Shown: piece by piece, positions 32,620-42,852 of the stretch
How positions within the stretch are numbered: position 1 is the stretch's first letter
How the letters are laid out: each line of letters starts with the position of its first letter
DNA from: Aspergillus flavus
Lineage: Eukaryota; Ascomycota; Eurotiomycetes; Eurotiales; Aspergillaceae
DNA length: 64,000 nucleotides
Direction of reading: 5' to 3'
Assembly: GCF_009017415.1 (NCBI RefSeq)
Contig: NC_092410.1
Location: 3,162,001 to 3,226,000 of the forward strand
The notes under the pieces: model-generated
Databases searched by the model: none
Seen by the model: only the letters and a program-made list of their open reading frames with translations
What the model was told of the DNA's origin: nothing
Made by a program: the position numbers and the translations under genes

Positions 32620-34611
32620 GCAGGTCGATGATCCAGGAATGACCGAGAGCGTGATAAAAACGCCCTGGCTATGAAAAGATATGTGTCTATGCTTTACTTA
32701 ATTTACGACTATTGGCTCCTACATGGGATGAATAATGAGATGTGTTTTTATGGGCGTTTGCTACAGATTTGTTTAAATACTTCGCTATCAGTACTGGACA
32801 TCAAGGTCATGAACTACTTCTCGAGGAGTCCTCAGAAAAACTTTCAGGACGCCATGATTCCCTCCCACGATTAATAGGACATCCCAGATGTCAAACAGAT
32901 GATTCTATTCGTATACATTTTTCAAATACTATAGGGTATCCCACTTGGTTATTACCAAAAAGCGACATTGTCAATAGGGCTCATGCATGGAGACTAGTCC
33001 GTCATCACTCCGCTTTTGGTTATTAAAGATATTTGTGTTGCCTACTTCTCTTCTCGACCTTAGCATCATGAGACTGATATGTCTCGGGTCGGAGATACTG
33101 ATTTGAAAGGGACGTGGATTCAACTCCCTGCTAGCTTGTGGAGTCAACTAGGGCAAGAACCAAGTGAAAGCCAAGGTTGGCAAGCCTTAATTTATTAAAA
33201 ATCTAGTTTGCCTATTTTCATTCAGTATTAACAGTCATTGGCCCTTTCTCCGAACTAACGTGATGGCCCATCCTTGCCGTTGCGGTAGGTCTATTAGGAT
33301 ATTGAGTTAGGGCTAGATTGCTACATTTGGCCCTTGTCTGGAGAGAAGCAAAGAGAAAAAAGAAGAAGAAAATGCTACATGGCTTACTTTATCAATTAAA
33401 GTGCCATCACCTCCTGCACCATCACTGCTCTTCTCGCCCTCATCGACATCGGCTCTGAAACCGCCTTCAATGTCGTTATCTCAGTTAACGTCTCCTCTCT
33501 GATGTATACCTGCTCTATATCAATAAGCTGTCTTATCTGGCGCGAGGCTTTCCACCCTAAGACACTGCCACCAGCTCGATGGAGACTTAGACGCTATAGG
33601 ATTATTGTACTCTGTGTCGAGTAGGTCATCTCCATTGGTGGTGCACATGTTACCTTGGAACATACTTCCCAGTATGTTATTCCGAAGGATTAGGCCAGAG
33701 AGTCTCCTGCTGAAGCTTCTACTCTGTTCTTTTTGACACATAGCAAACACTGCAGGAAGTAAACAATTTTGTATGGTTTGTATACGCTAGGTAACTGTAT
33801 GAACTGTATAGTCTGCGTTGTGCTCTCTTATTTTCTCTGCCGATGTATGGACGATGAAGTAGAAGTACAGAAGATTCGAGTACGAATTCTCTTAGTAAGG
33901 AGCTTTCAACACTCCCTTATCAAAGAGTTGATACGTAGTTAGTTGCCTCTCCGGGTCTTATACTTGTGTGTTGTGTTACTGAGCATTATGAGGTTTTAGA
34001 TCGACTGCATTGACTGATTTTCGTTCCAGTAGTGAGGCTTCTCGCCCTTATCCACGGGCTACTACATTATCCTCAGCTGTCACTAATGTCATGGCAATGC
34101 TTTTTGATCCCTTGTCTCGTATTGCTACTGATACAGACGTCGTCGAGTGAAAGAGGAATCCATAGATGCTTATTTTGTTTAATGCCGTCCTTGACAGTTA
34201 CTTGGCGAGTGTATCATAATCTAATCTGACCCCTATAAGTATTTTCTCAGGAGAGTCACGTAATGGGTGCTAGACTCACATATATAAATAGTATCATTCT
34301 CCTATCCGATTGTCAGTCAACTTAGCCCCCTTCTACAATCAACGCCTTTATTGGTTGATTCCAATCATTCTTCCCAGGTACCATCACACATAATCTTGTC
34401 TCATTCCACGGTTAGTGACCAGTTGCTAAACCTTGGAACTACTGGTCTTCAGAGTTGGAAATCAATCTGGCGCACCCAGAGATTTGAATGCGGGGTTCAG
34501 AAGTAAGAGAAAAGAACATTGGGCAGAGAGCCAAGCAGAGGAATGCGCTAACCAACTAAATCAGCCAACATTCATTTACGTCTCCCCAAACAAACATCCG
34601 ACTTCCACACC
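32620..34611. other. 2-kb spacer, no supported gene
   Basis: Contains only short, unsupported open frames. Around 34470-34560 the minus strand has A-box-like and B-box-like tRNA words that do not fold into a tRNA. A TATATAAATA element near 34280 may serve the HD gene. Confidence 0.55.
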
Positions 34612-35652
34612 ATGTCTTCCTCTTTGAGCACGGGTTCCTTCCAAACCCTCACTTTTCACCCTGACAACACGGTGATTATACAGGATAAAATCTACGGGGA
34701 GCACACCATCTCCGAGCCGGTTCTAGCCGAGCTGCTTCGGTGTCCAGCTCTACTTCGACTCGCGGGCATCGGTCTTCACGGTCAAACCGATCTTCTGGGT
34801 ATAACCCATACAGTGACTCGACTAGAGCACTCCATAGGCGCGTCGCTATTAGTGCGCAAAGTCGGCGGTAGCATCGGAGAGCAAGTCGCAGGTCTTCTGC
34901 ACGACATCAGCCACACGGTACTCAGCCATGACGTCGATGGGGCCTTGTCGAAGCCAGGGGAGAGCTATCATGAGGTCCAAAAGTCACGGTATATCATGAC
35001 CACTGAGTTGCCACGAATACTCACCAAACATGGCTTTGTTGATCTAAAGCCGTTTGATGAAGAGCTTTATCCTCTGGTGGAGAGACCCGCTCCTCATCTC
35101 TGCGCTGATCGTCTCGATTACTCTCTACGAGATGCTGTCGCGTTCGGTAAACTTGCGATAGAGGATGCGCGCCGCGTGTATGACTCATTGACAGCATTCC
35201 CGGACGCGTCTTCACCACATCGCTTGCTGGTTCTTCGAGACATTGATCTAGCCTTAGCTTATGCTAGGGCCTATGGTGAATGCGATAGGGATGTGTGGTG
35301 CAATCCGGCTCATGCCGTCATGTCCAGGAAGATAGGTCAGTTGATTGGGGATCTAGTGCAACAAGGATCGTTGAAGGAAGAGGTCCTATGGAATCTATCG
35401 GACCGCGAATTTTGGGAGCTCCTGAAAAGTAAAGTTGACTCTAAAGGATTGGAGACGATTAAACACATCGAAGCAGGGCCGCATGCGGAAGATTATCATC
35501 GTCTACCTCGTGGTACCAAGATTCGCACAATCGATCCTGATCTGCTCCTCCCGGGTGCTGGGCAACCCTCCCCACTGTCTTTTGTGAAACCTGAATGGGC
35601 TAAGGAGAGACAAGACTTCATTCAGGCTCGCCAGGCCTTGTTTATAGACTAG
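34612..35652 (+). CDS. HD-domain metal-dependent phosphohydrolase
   Basis: An intronless gene of 346 residues starting at the ATG 34612. The HD signature is complete: His73 in TRLEHSIGA, His97-Asp98 in AGLLHDISHTVLSH and Asp166 in LCADRLDYSLRDA, which together bind a divalent metal. HD proteins of the dGTPase/SAMHD1-like branch cleave phosphate esters, often of nucleotides; the substrate here is unknown. The length and the compact architecture, with no regulatory SAM domain, resemble bacterial stand-alone HD proteins. Together with the lack of introns among intron-rich neighbours, this raises the possibility of an old bacterial origin. No signal peptide or membrane segment is visible. It is followed about 300 bp later by the SAICAR synthetase gene in the same orientation. 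Confidence 0.88.
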   Translation: MSSSLSTGSFQTLTFHPDNTVIIQDKIYGEHTISEPVLAELLRCPALLRLAGIGLHGQTDLLGITHTVTRLEHSIGASLLVRKVGGSIGEQVAGLLHDISHTVLSHDVDGALSKPGESYHEVQKSRYIMTTELPRILTKHGFVDLKPFDEELYPLVERPAPHLCADRLDYSLRDAVAFGKLAIEDARRVYDSLTAFPDASSPHRLLVLRDIDLALAYARAYGECDRDVWCNPAHAVMSRKIGQLIGDLVQQGSLKEEVLWNLSDREFWELLKSKVDSKGLETIKHIEAGPHAEDYHRLPRGTKIRTIDPDLLLPGAGQPSPLSFVKPEWAKERQDFIQARQALFID

Positions 35653-35955
35653 CATCTTTTACTGTCTACATCAACGGCGGCGTGAGCTGGGAACAAGATA
35701 GTATTCAGCCACAATTCGAGAACAATGTATCACTTTAAGCTTAATTTATAAATAGACCATATTCACTTCTCACAAAAAATGCCTCTTTTCACCAGTAGAT
35801 GGTAGCGTTCTGATATGGCGGGGTTGACTGCCTCAGGCCTGCAACCCCGCCGCAAAAAAAGACCCGCTTATCGATTATCGTCCCCAACTTTTTATGACTC
35901 GACATCATCTCCAGACACTTTCCTCTTCATACTCCCAATTCTACAGAATCCCATC

Positions 35956-37081
35956 ATGTCTGAAGCTCTGACAAACACCGACCTTCAGGGTGCTCTCCCT
36001 CTCATCGCTCGAGGCAAGGTTCGCGACCTGTACGATGTCGACGAGAAGACCCTCCTCTTCGTCGCAACGGACCGCATCTCCGCGTACGATGTGATCATGG
36101 AGAATGTACCACTCCCTCAGTTCTCAATAACAGTACCAGTACCACTAACAGCAATGAAAGGGAATCCCCGAGAAAGGCATCCTCCTAACTCTATGCACGA
36201 AAACCTGGTTCAAGATCCTCTCCGACAAAATCCCCTCTCTCCGCACCCACTTCCTCACCCTCGACCTCCCGCCTCAGATCCCCGAGTCGTTGCGTCCCGT
36301 CCTCCAGAACAGAAGCATGCAGGTGCGCAAGCTGAAGATCCTCCCCATTGAGGCCATCGTCCGCGGTTACATCACCGGTTCCGCCTGGAACGAGTACAAG
36401 AAATCCGGCACCGTGCACGGGATCAAGGTCGCCGAGGGTCTGAGGGAGAGCGAGGCCTTCCCTGATGGTCCTATTTACACTCCCAGTACCAAGGCGGAGC
36501 AGGGCGAGCATGATGAGAACATTCATCCGGATCAGGGTATGTTCTATCTATATCTCCGTTTCTTCCCGGGTTCCGATTTCGGAGGCAGTGGTTGATTTGC
36601 CTTGTTTAATTCTCTTTTCTCTTCTCTCTTTTTTTTAAAAAAAAAAATTATGTGGCTGTAGATTATTGGCTAATTGTTTGGTGCTGTAGCTGTCGCTATT
36701 GTTGGTGAACGTTATGCCTCTAAGATCGCCTCTCTTGCGGTTCAGCTTTACAAGGTCGCTCACGAGTATGCCCTTACTCGTGGTGTGATCATTGCCGACA
36801 CCAAGTTCGAGTTCGGTTTGGATCCTGAGACTGACGAGGTTGTGCTGGCCGACGAGGTCCTCACCCCCGATTCATCGCGTTTCTGGCCTAAGGACTCGTA
36901 CGAGATCGGTCGTGGACAGCAGAGCTTCGATAAGCAGTTCTTGCGTGACTGGTTGACGAGCGAGGGACTGAAGGGCAAGCCTGGTGTGCGGATGACCGAT
37001 GAGATTGCGCAGAAGACCAGCGCTAAGTACCGGGAGGCATATGAGCGGATCACTGGTGAGACTAAGGTTCCTGCGGTCTAG
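35956..37081 (+). CDS. ADE1: Phosphoribosylaminoimidazole-succinocarboxamide synthase (SAICAR synthetase)
   Basis: Three exons, 35956-36105, 36161-36536 and 36690-37081, give 305 residues. It joins CAIR and aspartate with ATP to form SAICAR in de novo purine synthesis, in the cytosol. Conserved segments include [31 protein letters not shown] at the N-terminus, the [24 protein letters not shown] block, and [31 protein letters not shown] toward the C-terminus. The intron 1 acceptor follows a branch-like CTAAC. Intron 2 carries adjacent T- and A-runs. The ATG at 35956 gives the expected N-terminus. An in-frame ATG at 35815 would add 47 residues rich in Arg, Lys and Ser, which is probably leader sequence but could be an alternative start. 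Confidence 0.96.
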
Positions 37082-37239
37082 TCAGGGAGGTGGTGTATGT
37101 CAAAATGAAATTGTCGTATATATAACGCTCAATTGTCCAATGTCTATAAATCCGTCTTACCCAAGTCATTGGTCAAGATGAAAACTGGTATAGAGACCTA
37201 AAAATATAAATTACTATACAAATTGAACCTGGTATCCAT

Positions 37240-38424
37240 TTACTGATCCCACTCGGAACGCAACGCCTTCAATCCCTTCTTCGCTTTCGGCGCCTCCTGT
37301 TGACTCGTATGCTGTTGCGCAGACTCCCGCGTCCAGCCAGACCGAACACCCTCATCCACAGGCAACGCATCCACCCCACAGATCCGCCTCTCCTCCTCAA
37401 TCTCCGCCTCGCTCATACCATTCGTAGCCCAGATCTTATGAATCCGCAAATCATACGGACCCTCCACGCGATCCGTAAGTCCAATACCAATACTCTTCAC
37501 CCGCTGCCGCAAGATCGAAGTCTGCGGCTCAACCACCAAACCATGGTTCGTGCGCACAAACGCGTTAAGCGGTAACAGAATCGTCTCCCAACCTGTGGTT
37601 CCAGCTGTCTCCGTACTCGTCGACGTCGACATGATAGTCGATTCAGGCGGAACATCCGAAAGAGAAGGCGGTACACGGCTTGGATACACCTCCTCCGACT
37701 CCTCCGCCGCCGCCTCATGCGATGAGAGGTCCTCATCCGACGCCTCCTGAACCCTATGATGCCGAGTATACAGTCTGTGCTGGTGGATATCGGTCTCGAC
37801 GATCGAATCCGTCTGGATATTAACGGTATACCTACGTCCATCGGACTTCACCCGCAAAGCGAGGTACGAGTAAGGATCCATATCCCAAAAAAGCCGCCCG
37901 AAGAGCCACAGCCCCCGGTCTTTGTTACGGAAGGCCGCGTATCCTATATATCATCGCTCTGTTGTTAACTCCTTATCACCAGCATGGATTGGGGTTCCCG
38001 GCGAGGATGGAAAGGTAACCGTACCCGTGCGCTCTACACGCCAGTTATTAGGTAGTTTCGTCGAGATACTGCCGTGGAAACGAGCGTGTGCGGGCGAATG
38101 TGTCGCCGGGTCGGCAGGGACGTAGTCTAAACTGGCGGTGCTGAAACCTCCAACGGCGCGGTCGGCCATGGTCTTGCATCCGGCGACGGTGGAATCATCT
38201 TCGAAGTCGAGGAGAACGTAGGGTTTCGTCGGGGTATGTAGGGCTTCCGAGTTCCAGGCTTAGAACCAGGGTAATTAGCAGATCGGTCGTAAGAGAGATC
38301 GGGGGTCCGACCGTAGGATATGGGAGATTTAAGTACCGATTTTTGACAGGCGGCCCAGTTCATCTGCGCTGCGCTTGAAGAATCCTGCGGGCTTCGCGGC
38401 GAAGCACCTTGCTGTCGGGAACAT
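37240..38424 (-). CDS. CIA30-family complex I assembly factor (NDUFAF1-like), mitochondrial
   Basis: Three exons, 38424-38337, 38258-38025 and 37943-37240, give 341 residues with exact phases. Exon 1 encodes MFPTARCFAAKPAGFFKRSADELGRL, an Arg/Ala-rich presequence fitting mitochondrial import. The CIA30 domain follows: KPYVLLDFEDDS, GGFSTASLDY, ARFHGSIS, VERTGYAAFRNKDRG, LFWDMDPYSYLALRVKSDGRRYTVNIQTDSIVETDIHQHRLY, then a low-complexity acidic and Ser-rich insert, then LPLNAFVRTNHG and SIGIGLTDRVEGPYDLRI. This protein helps assemble respiratory complex I and is absent from its mature form. The insert of about 60 residues (VQEASDEDLSSHEAAAEESEE onward) is longer than in animals. Its 3' end converges with SAICAR synthetase, about 160 bp away. 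Confidence 0.93.
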
Positions 38425-40220
38425 GGTGCAATTATTATGGCCGGTTTAGAGGGAGATTTGGGAGTTCAAAAGTCCAAATAAAATGGTCGGCAGGAAGAAA
38501 CTCGGATTTCGGGGTCGAGTGAAATGACGTCGCGTGAGTTGGGACTGATTGATAACATAACCCCTGCTCACCGCCTTCAGGCTGAAGATTGACATTCAGT
38601 ATGGTTACAACTTACCAGTATTGATTATTAAATACTAGGCGGCAATCGTGTCAGAGATATCATCATCTTGACGCAGGGCTAAGTTGCCTCCTTTTTTGAG
38701 GAGGCAAACCCGATTTATTGGGACACGCGGGGTGACCAACAAGTGGTACAGAGTCAACTTTATCTACGCTAAAGAACACTTCGTTAGAAACTAGATAGGA
38801 TACTGCTAAAAGCAGGAGTTGAATAAAATTACACTGATAGCTCGATTATATGCTATGCTGGAGGTCTAGGATTCTTGTGGAGCAGCACATCTTCACTAGG
38901 AGTCGTCCAACAGCGTGAGAGTCCGTAAAGTAGAGGCCGAGCCAAATTCAGCCCTAAATCATCCCAATCGGGAAAGCAATCTATACAGCTTCAGAAAGAC
39001 AATATTCATATAATTTCATCGACAACGACCTCTTTATTGCTTGTAAGTACATTTGGCTCAATAGCGTTGCATTGAAGTACCATTAGGACTCATCTGTATT
39101 GTAAAATCTTGTCGTTGTGGTTTTCATCGCCAGTAACATGCGGTGATGACGTCTGGATAGGATAACAAGCAACAGTCAGCCTTTGTCCTTGGCCCCCACG
39201 AAGAAGCCTGAAAGGTATTTTATTTTATTTCTTACTGGTCGATCCGAAATGTGCCTGGCTATACCAAGAGAATTATTAAAGACAGAGATTTGGGAACGGC
39301 CGAGAGGGTAACAAATAGGCAAGTCTAGCTTCCAGGCAACGCGTCTCTCTAAGACACATTAAATTCACCTGCTGATCTTCTTCCTTTTCGGCAGGAGCAT
39401 GTGAAGGACAAGCTCATACTTCTTTTTCTAGAAGTCCGGGGGTTTATGACCACGCGGAGGCAGGGGCTTCTAAAATCAAAGTAGATGTTTGAAGACAATT
39501 CAATCATTTGGGAAGCCAATAGACCATAATATCACGTTTGAACTAATAATTCTCATTCACACGGCATGATGGTTACTGGTTATTGAATTACATGGTAGCC
39601 TCAGTAACTTGGAGCTGAAGAATAACGCTCTTGGTCCCTCCTTCAACGAGCTAGGGTTGCTGTTCAGGTAACAATCTCTCCAAGGTCTGCCTGAACATTA
39701 CCGAACTATCTCAAATGTTGAGCCTCTCTGCATCTCTCTATCGTGTATGTACTAATTGTATTATGAGTCAGGTGGTGGTCTGTAAAGAATTATTGGGATA
39801 TCGTCATTGCTATGAAAGTCGCCGTTAAGCCAGCCATTCTCTCAAGGACGAGTGCATAGCCTCTTCTCTAGCCTCTTCTACACTCCATTCACTCGGTAAT
39901 CTCCAATCGTAGCCATGGTAGCGGTCCATGACTCGACAGTAAAAGTACCACCTCTCTATGTTTCCGTAAAGCCTATACAGATAATGCCATGATTTATAGA
40001 GGCAAACGATTATCAAATTCTGAGCTCACTGTGAGTGCCTGTTTGCACGTATGTAAGCCACACAGGAGACCTTTTTCTTCTCTCCCCATACTCTCTTCGC
40101 TTCTTGCATATCCCCCAAAACACACTCATCTATCATCAAACACGCCCACCTACCACCAAACGCTACTTTCCATAATCATATACCTCTTCTATATCCTGCC
40201 AATACAAAGCATCCTTCAGG
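38425..40220. other. 1.8-kb spacer, no supported gene
   Basis: Noncoding between the CIA30 gene (minus) and the RRM gene (plus), so it should carry both promoters. A 7-bp stem hairpin lies at 38685-38706 (TGCCTCC, T-rich loop, GGAGGCA). The RRM-proximal 150 bp is Py/CA-rich, as in a 5' UTR. Confidence 0.55.
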
Positions 40221-41099
40221 ATGCATAACAACGTCACCTATATCGGCGACATGGCCCCCTCCCCCCAGCATCCCAACCATAACGAACCTCAACTCACATT
40301 CGAAGAGGTTCAACAACGTTATGGTAAAGATGCCCGACTCTTCGTCGGAAAGTACGTATCACTTCTCTTGCTCGTCAAAGTGGATAGAATGCTAACATGC
40401 TCTAGTCTTTCGGTCAACGTCGACCAGTCAACGCTCATGCGGGATTTGCATGAAGCATTCAGGCCATTCGGAGCCTGCTGTGTCGGGTTGAAGTACAGCA
40501 GGACCAGACAAGGCCTGCAACTTCCTGGGGCGTTCGTCCAATTCGAAGTAAGTCATCTATTGTGTGCTTCTTTAAACGGTCTACAATATGAAACTAACGA
40601 TCTACAGCGTCCCGAATATGCCCAAGCAGCTCTCAGCTTGGACCAGCAGCGCGAGCTGCATAACCGTCCTCTAAGAGTTGAGAGGGCAGCCGGGCAGAGT
40701 AAGTACTCATGATCCCTATGAAGACCTTGCTTCGATATATTAATATGTTATCTAGGGAATCGGTCTGCCAATGGGTCCCCGCCCTACCCCCAGCACGGCC
40801 CCTCCCCCCAGGCGCCATACCCCCAGATGCCACAACAGTGGTATCCGTCCCTGCAGAGGTCCTCGCTCGAGTCCATCTCGGGTTCCTATGAGTACCCTTA
40901 TATGGCTGGTGCCCCGGGCCCATATCCACCTGTTTGGGGGGAGCATAGCTACCCTGGGCAGGTGGAGGCCAACAACGTTCCGATTCAGGAACAGGCTTCT
41001 GGGGGCCAGGTCGAGCGTCAGCAGGGCTCGACTGCCGCCATTTGGAACGGGCCCTTGATTGTGGATGGGTTCTGTTGGGCAGACAAGAGGAGGAAGTGA
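40221..41099 (+). CDS. RRM-type RNA-binding protein
   Basis: Four exons, 40221-40351, 40406-40547, 40608-40698 and 40756-41099, give 235 residues. Splicing restores an RRM: RNP2 LFVGNLSVNV at about residues 40-49 and RNP1-like GAFVQFE at about 85-91, with the beta-4 block HNRPLRVERA. The C-terminal half is low-complexity, rich in Pro, Tyr, Gln and Ser (PYPQ, APYPQMPQQW, PGPYPPVW), and ends in a basic DKRRK. A single RRM plus a disordered Pro/Tyr tail suggests an mRNA-binding regulator that may enter granules. Its targets are unknown. The first three introns' removal is required for the RRM and for the tail frame. A long T-run (41176-41196) follows in the 3' region. Confidence 0.88.
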
Positions 41100-41641
41100 T
41101 GGGACAAACAGTTTGATGGAAACTGTCGGGAAATCGAATGGGAATCGAATGGAAATTGAATGGAAATTGATCAAGTTTTTTTTTTTTTTTTTTTTCTTTT
41201 GTTCTTTTCTTCTGTTTTTGTTTCTTTCTCTTCTTCTTTTTCTCTTTTCTTATATATATAGCATGTTTTCTTTTATACCATGCCTCGCTATTGCGAAGGA
41301 GGGTCATAACAATGGCCCAGCATCTCTTGTCATGCATGCTGCTCTGTTGACCACATACATCTATACCCCCAATCTTATATCACAGAGCTAGCTAACACAA
41401 TACATCTAGATCATCCAAGACAACCAATGCCTACAAGTAGAGCATCTTATATACAGAAAATCAAACAAAAAGGCGACATTTATCACGCCCTGTAACAAGT
41501 GTAGTCATCTTAGGGCTAAGGAAGAACAATTATCCTCGTCCCCGCATTTACGTATCCATCTTCCCGCTGATAGTAATCAAAACACGCCACTCCCTCATGG
41601 AGTAGACGATCTTCTTCCATCCATGTCAATACGTCACAGAC
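41100..41641. other. Spacer with long T-run
   Basis: Downstream of the RRM gene. It has a run of about 20 T at 41176-41196 followed by a T/C-rich tract. No gene. Confidence 0.6.
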
Positions 41642-42852
41642 ATGTCTGATCTAGGCCTCGTAGAAGTCGATTCTCTCGAAGCCCTTGTCATCATCGACAA
41701 TGAGCTCGATCCTCTCTCCCCACCTGCCCCGGACACCGTCCAGGTATCGGGTCTGATGGGTTCTCTTGCTCTACACTCTACACATGATTTACATGACCGA
41801 GGTGAAGCCAGAAAGGAACTGCAGATGGAGGACATTTGCTGTTCGGCGCATGGACTGTCTATCCTTGTGGTATGTTCCATTTCTCTTGGAAGAATTGAAT
41901 GTAATGTATACTGATTGTCCCAGACAGCTACAAAAGGCGATGTAAAGCACTCGGTTCTGTTCGATGCAGGTCCAGAAAGCGAGATATGGGAGAGGAATGT
42001 CAAGCGGTTACGGCCGGATCTGTCTTTTGTTGAGCTGGTTCAATTATCCCATTGGCATCGGGACCATTCGGGTATGCACAGCCCATCTTCACTGATTCTC
42101 CATCAATTGTTCATCCGGTAACTCCGCTAACAGAACCCAGGTGGCCTTGTCCGAGCCATTGAAATGATAGCTGAGGCCAAAAAAGCCAAAGGCCACACAG
42201 ACAAAGTGGCGGTAGATCTTCATCCTGACCGTCCCGACTATCGGGGATTCGCCCTGGGTCCAAACATTGTTTCCTTTCAGGCGGATCCTACCTTCGAGGA
42301 ACTCGAAGATGCTGGCGGAGCTATCCAAAAGCATGACGAGGCACACACCGTGCTTGACAATTTCTTTCTGATCTCTGGCGAGATTCCCCGCCAGACGGCG
42401 TACGAAAACGGTATCAAAGGAGGCATGCGCTTTGATAAAGAGGAAAAGGATTGGTTTTCTGATGAGCTTATTTCGGATGAACGTTTCCTCGTGTGTAATC
42501 TTAAGGGTATGATCCCCGTTATCTTCTGTTCTGGATGGTCCCTAACGTGTAGTTTCCAGGTAAAGGACTCGTCCTGTTCACAGGCTGCAGTCATGCAGGT
42601 GTCGTCAATTGCTCACGACATGCGGTGGAAAGCTTCGATGGTTCTGTTCCGCTTTATGCGGTTGTTGGGGGCTTTCATCTTGCCACTAGCACTGCGGCGG
42701 ACACGGAGAGCACTATCAAAGACCTTGAGAGATTAGACCCTGCTGTTCTGCTGCCGGGGCATTGCTCTGGTTGGAGGGCTAAGTTTGTGATTGAGAAATA
42801 TATGCCTGGGAGTTTGGTGCCTTGCACTGTGGGTGCGAAGGTTACATTCTAG
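41642..42852 (+). CDS. Metallo-beta-lactamase-fold hydrolase
   Basis: Four exons, 41642-41869, 41924-42071, 42141-42506 and 42560-42852, give 344 residues; phases close. The MBL metal motifs are visible: SHWHRDHSGG (the HxHxDH-type motif, first His being His of SHWH), TGCSHAGVVN, GGFHL and PGHCSGW. This set resembles the archaeal/bacterial family of small metal-dependent hydrolases annotated as dihydropterin-ribofuranosyl-aminobenzene phosphate synthase-like rather than true beta-lactamases. The substrate in fungi is unknown. No signal peptide. The N-terminal segment (VIIDNELDPLSPP) matches the start of that family, supporting the ATG at 41642. It has the last recognisable gene before the long gap. 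Confidence 0.9.

Noticed and set aside
33060..33160. Second tRNA-like patch with GGATTCAACTCC
   Set aside because: Only a B-box-like motif; no paired acceptor or anticodon stem could be found.
34450..34560. tRNA-like sequence on the minus strand (TTAGTTGGTTAGCGC and ATTCAAATC words)
   Set aside because: A-box-like and B-box-like words are present, but the D and T stems do not pair and no anticodon arm can be drawn. At best a decayed tRNA or tRNA-derived SINE remnant.
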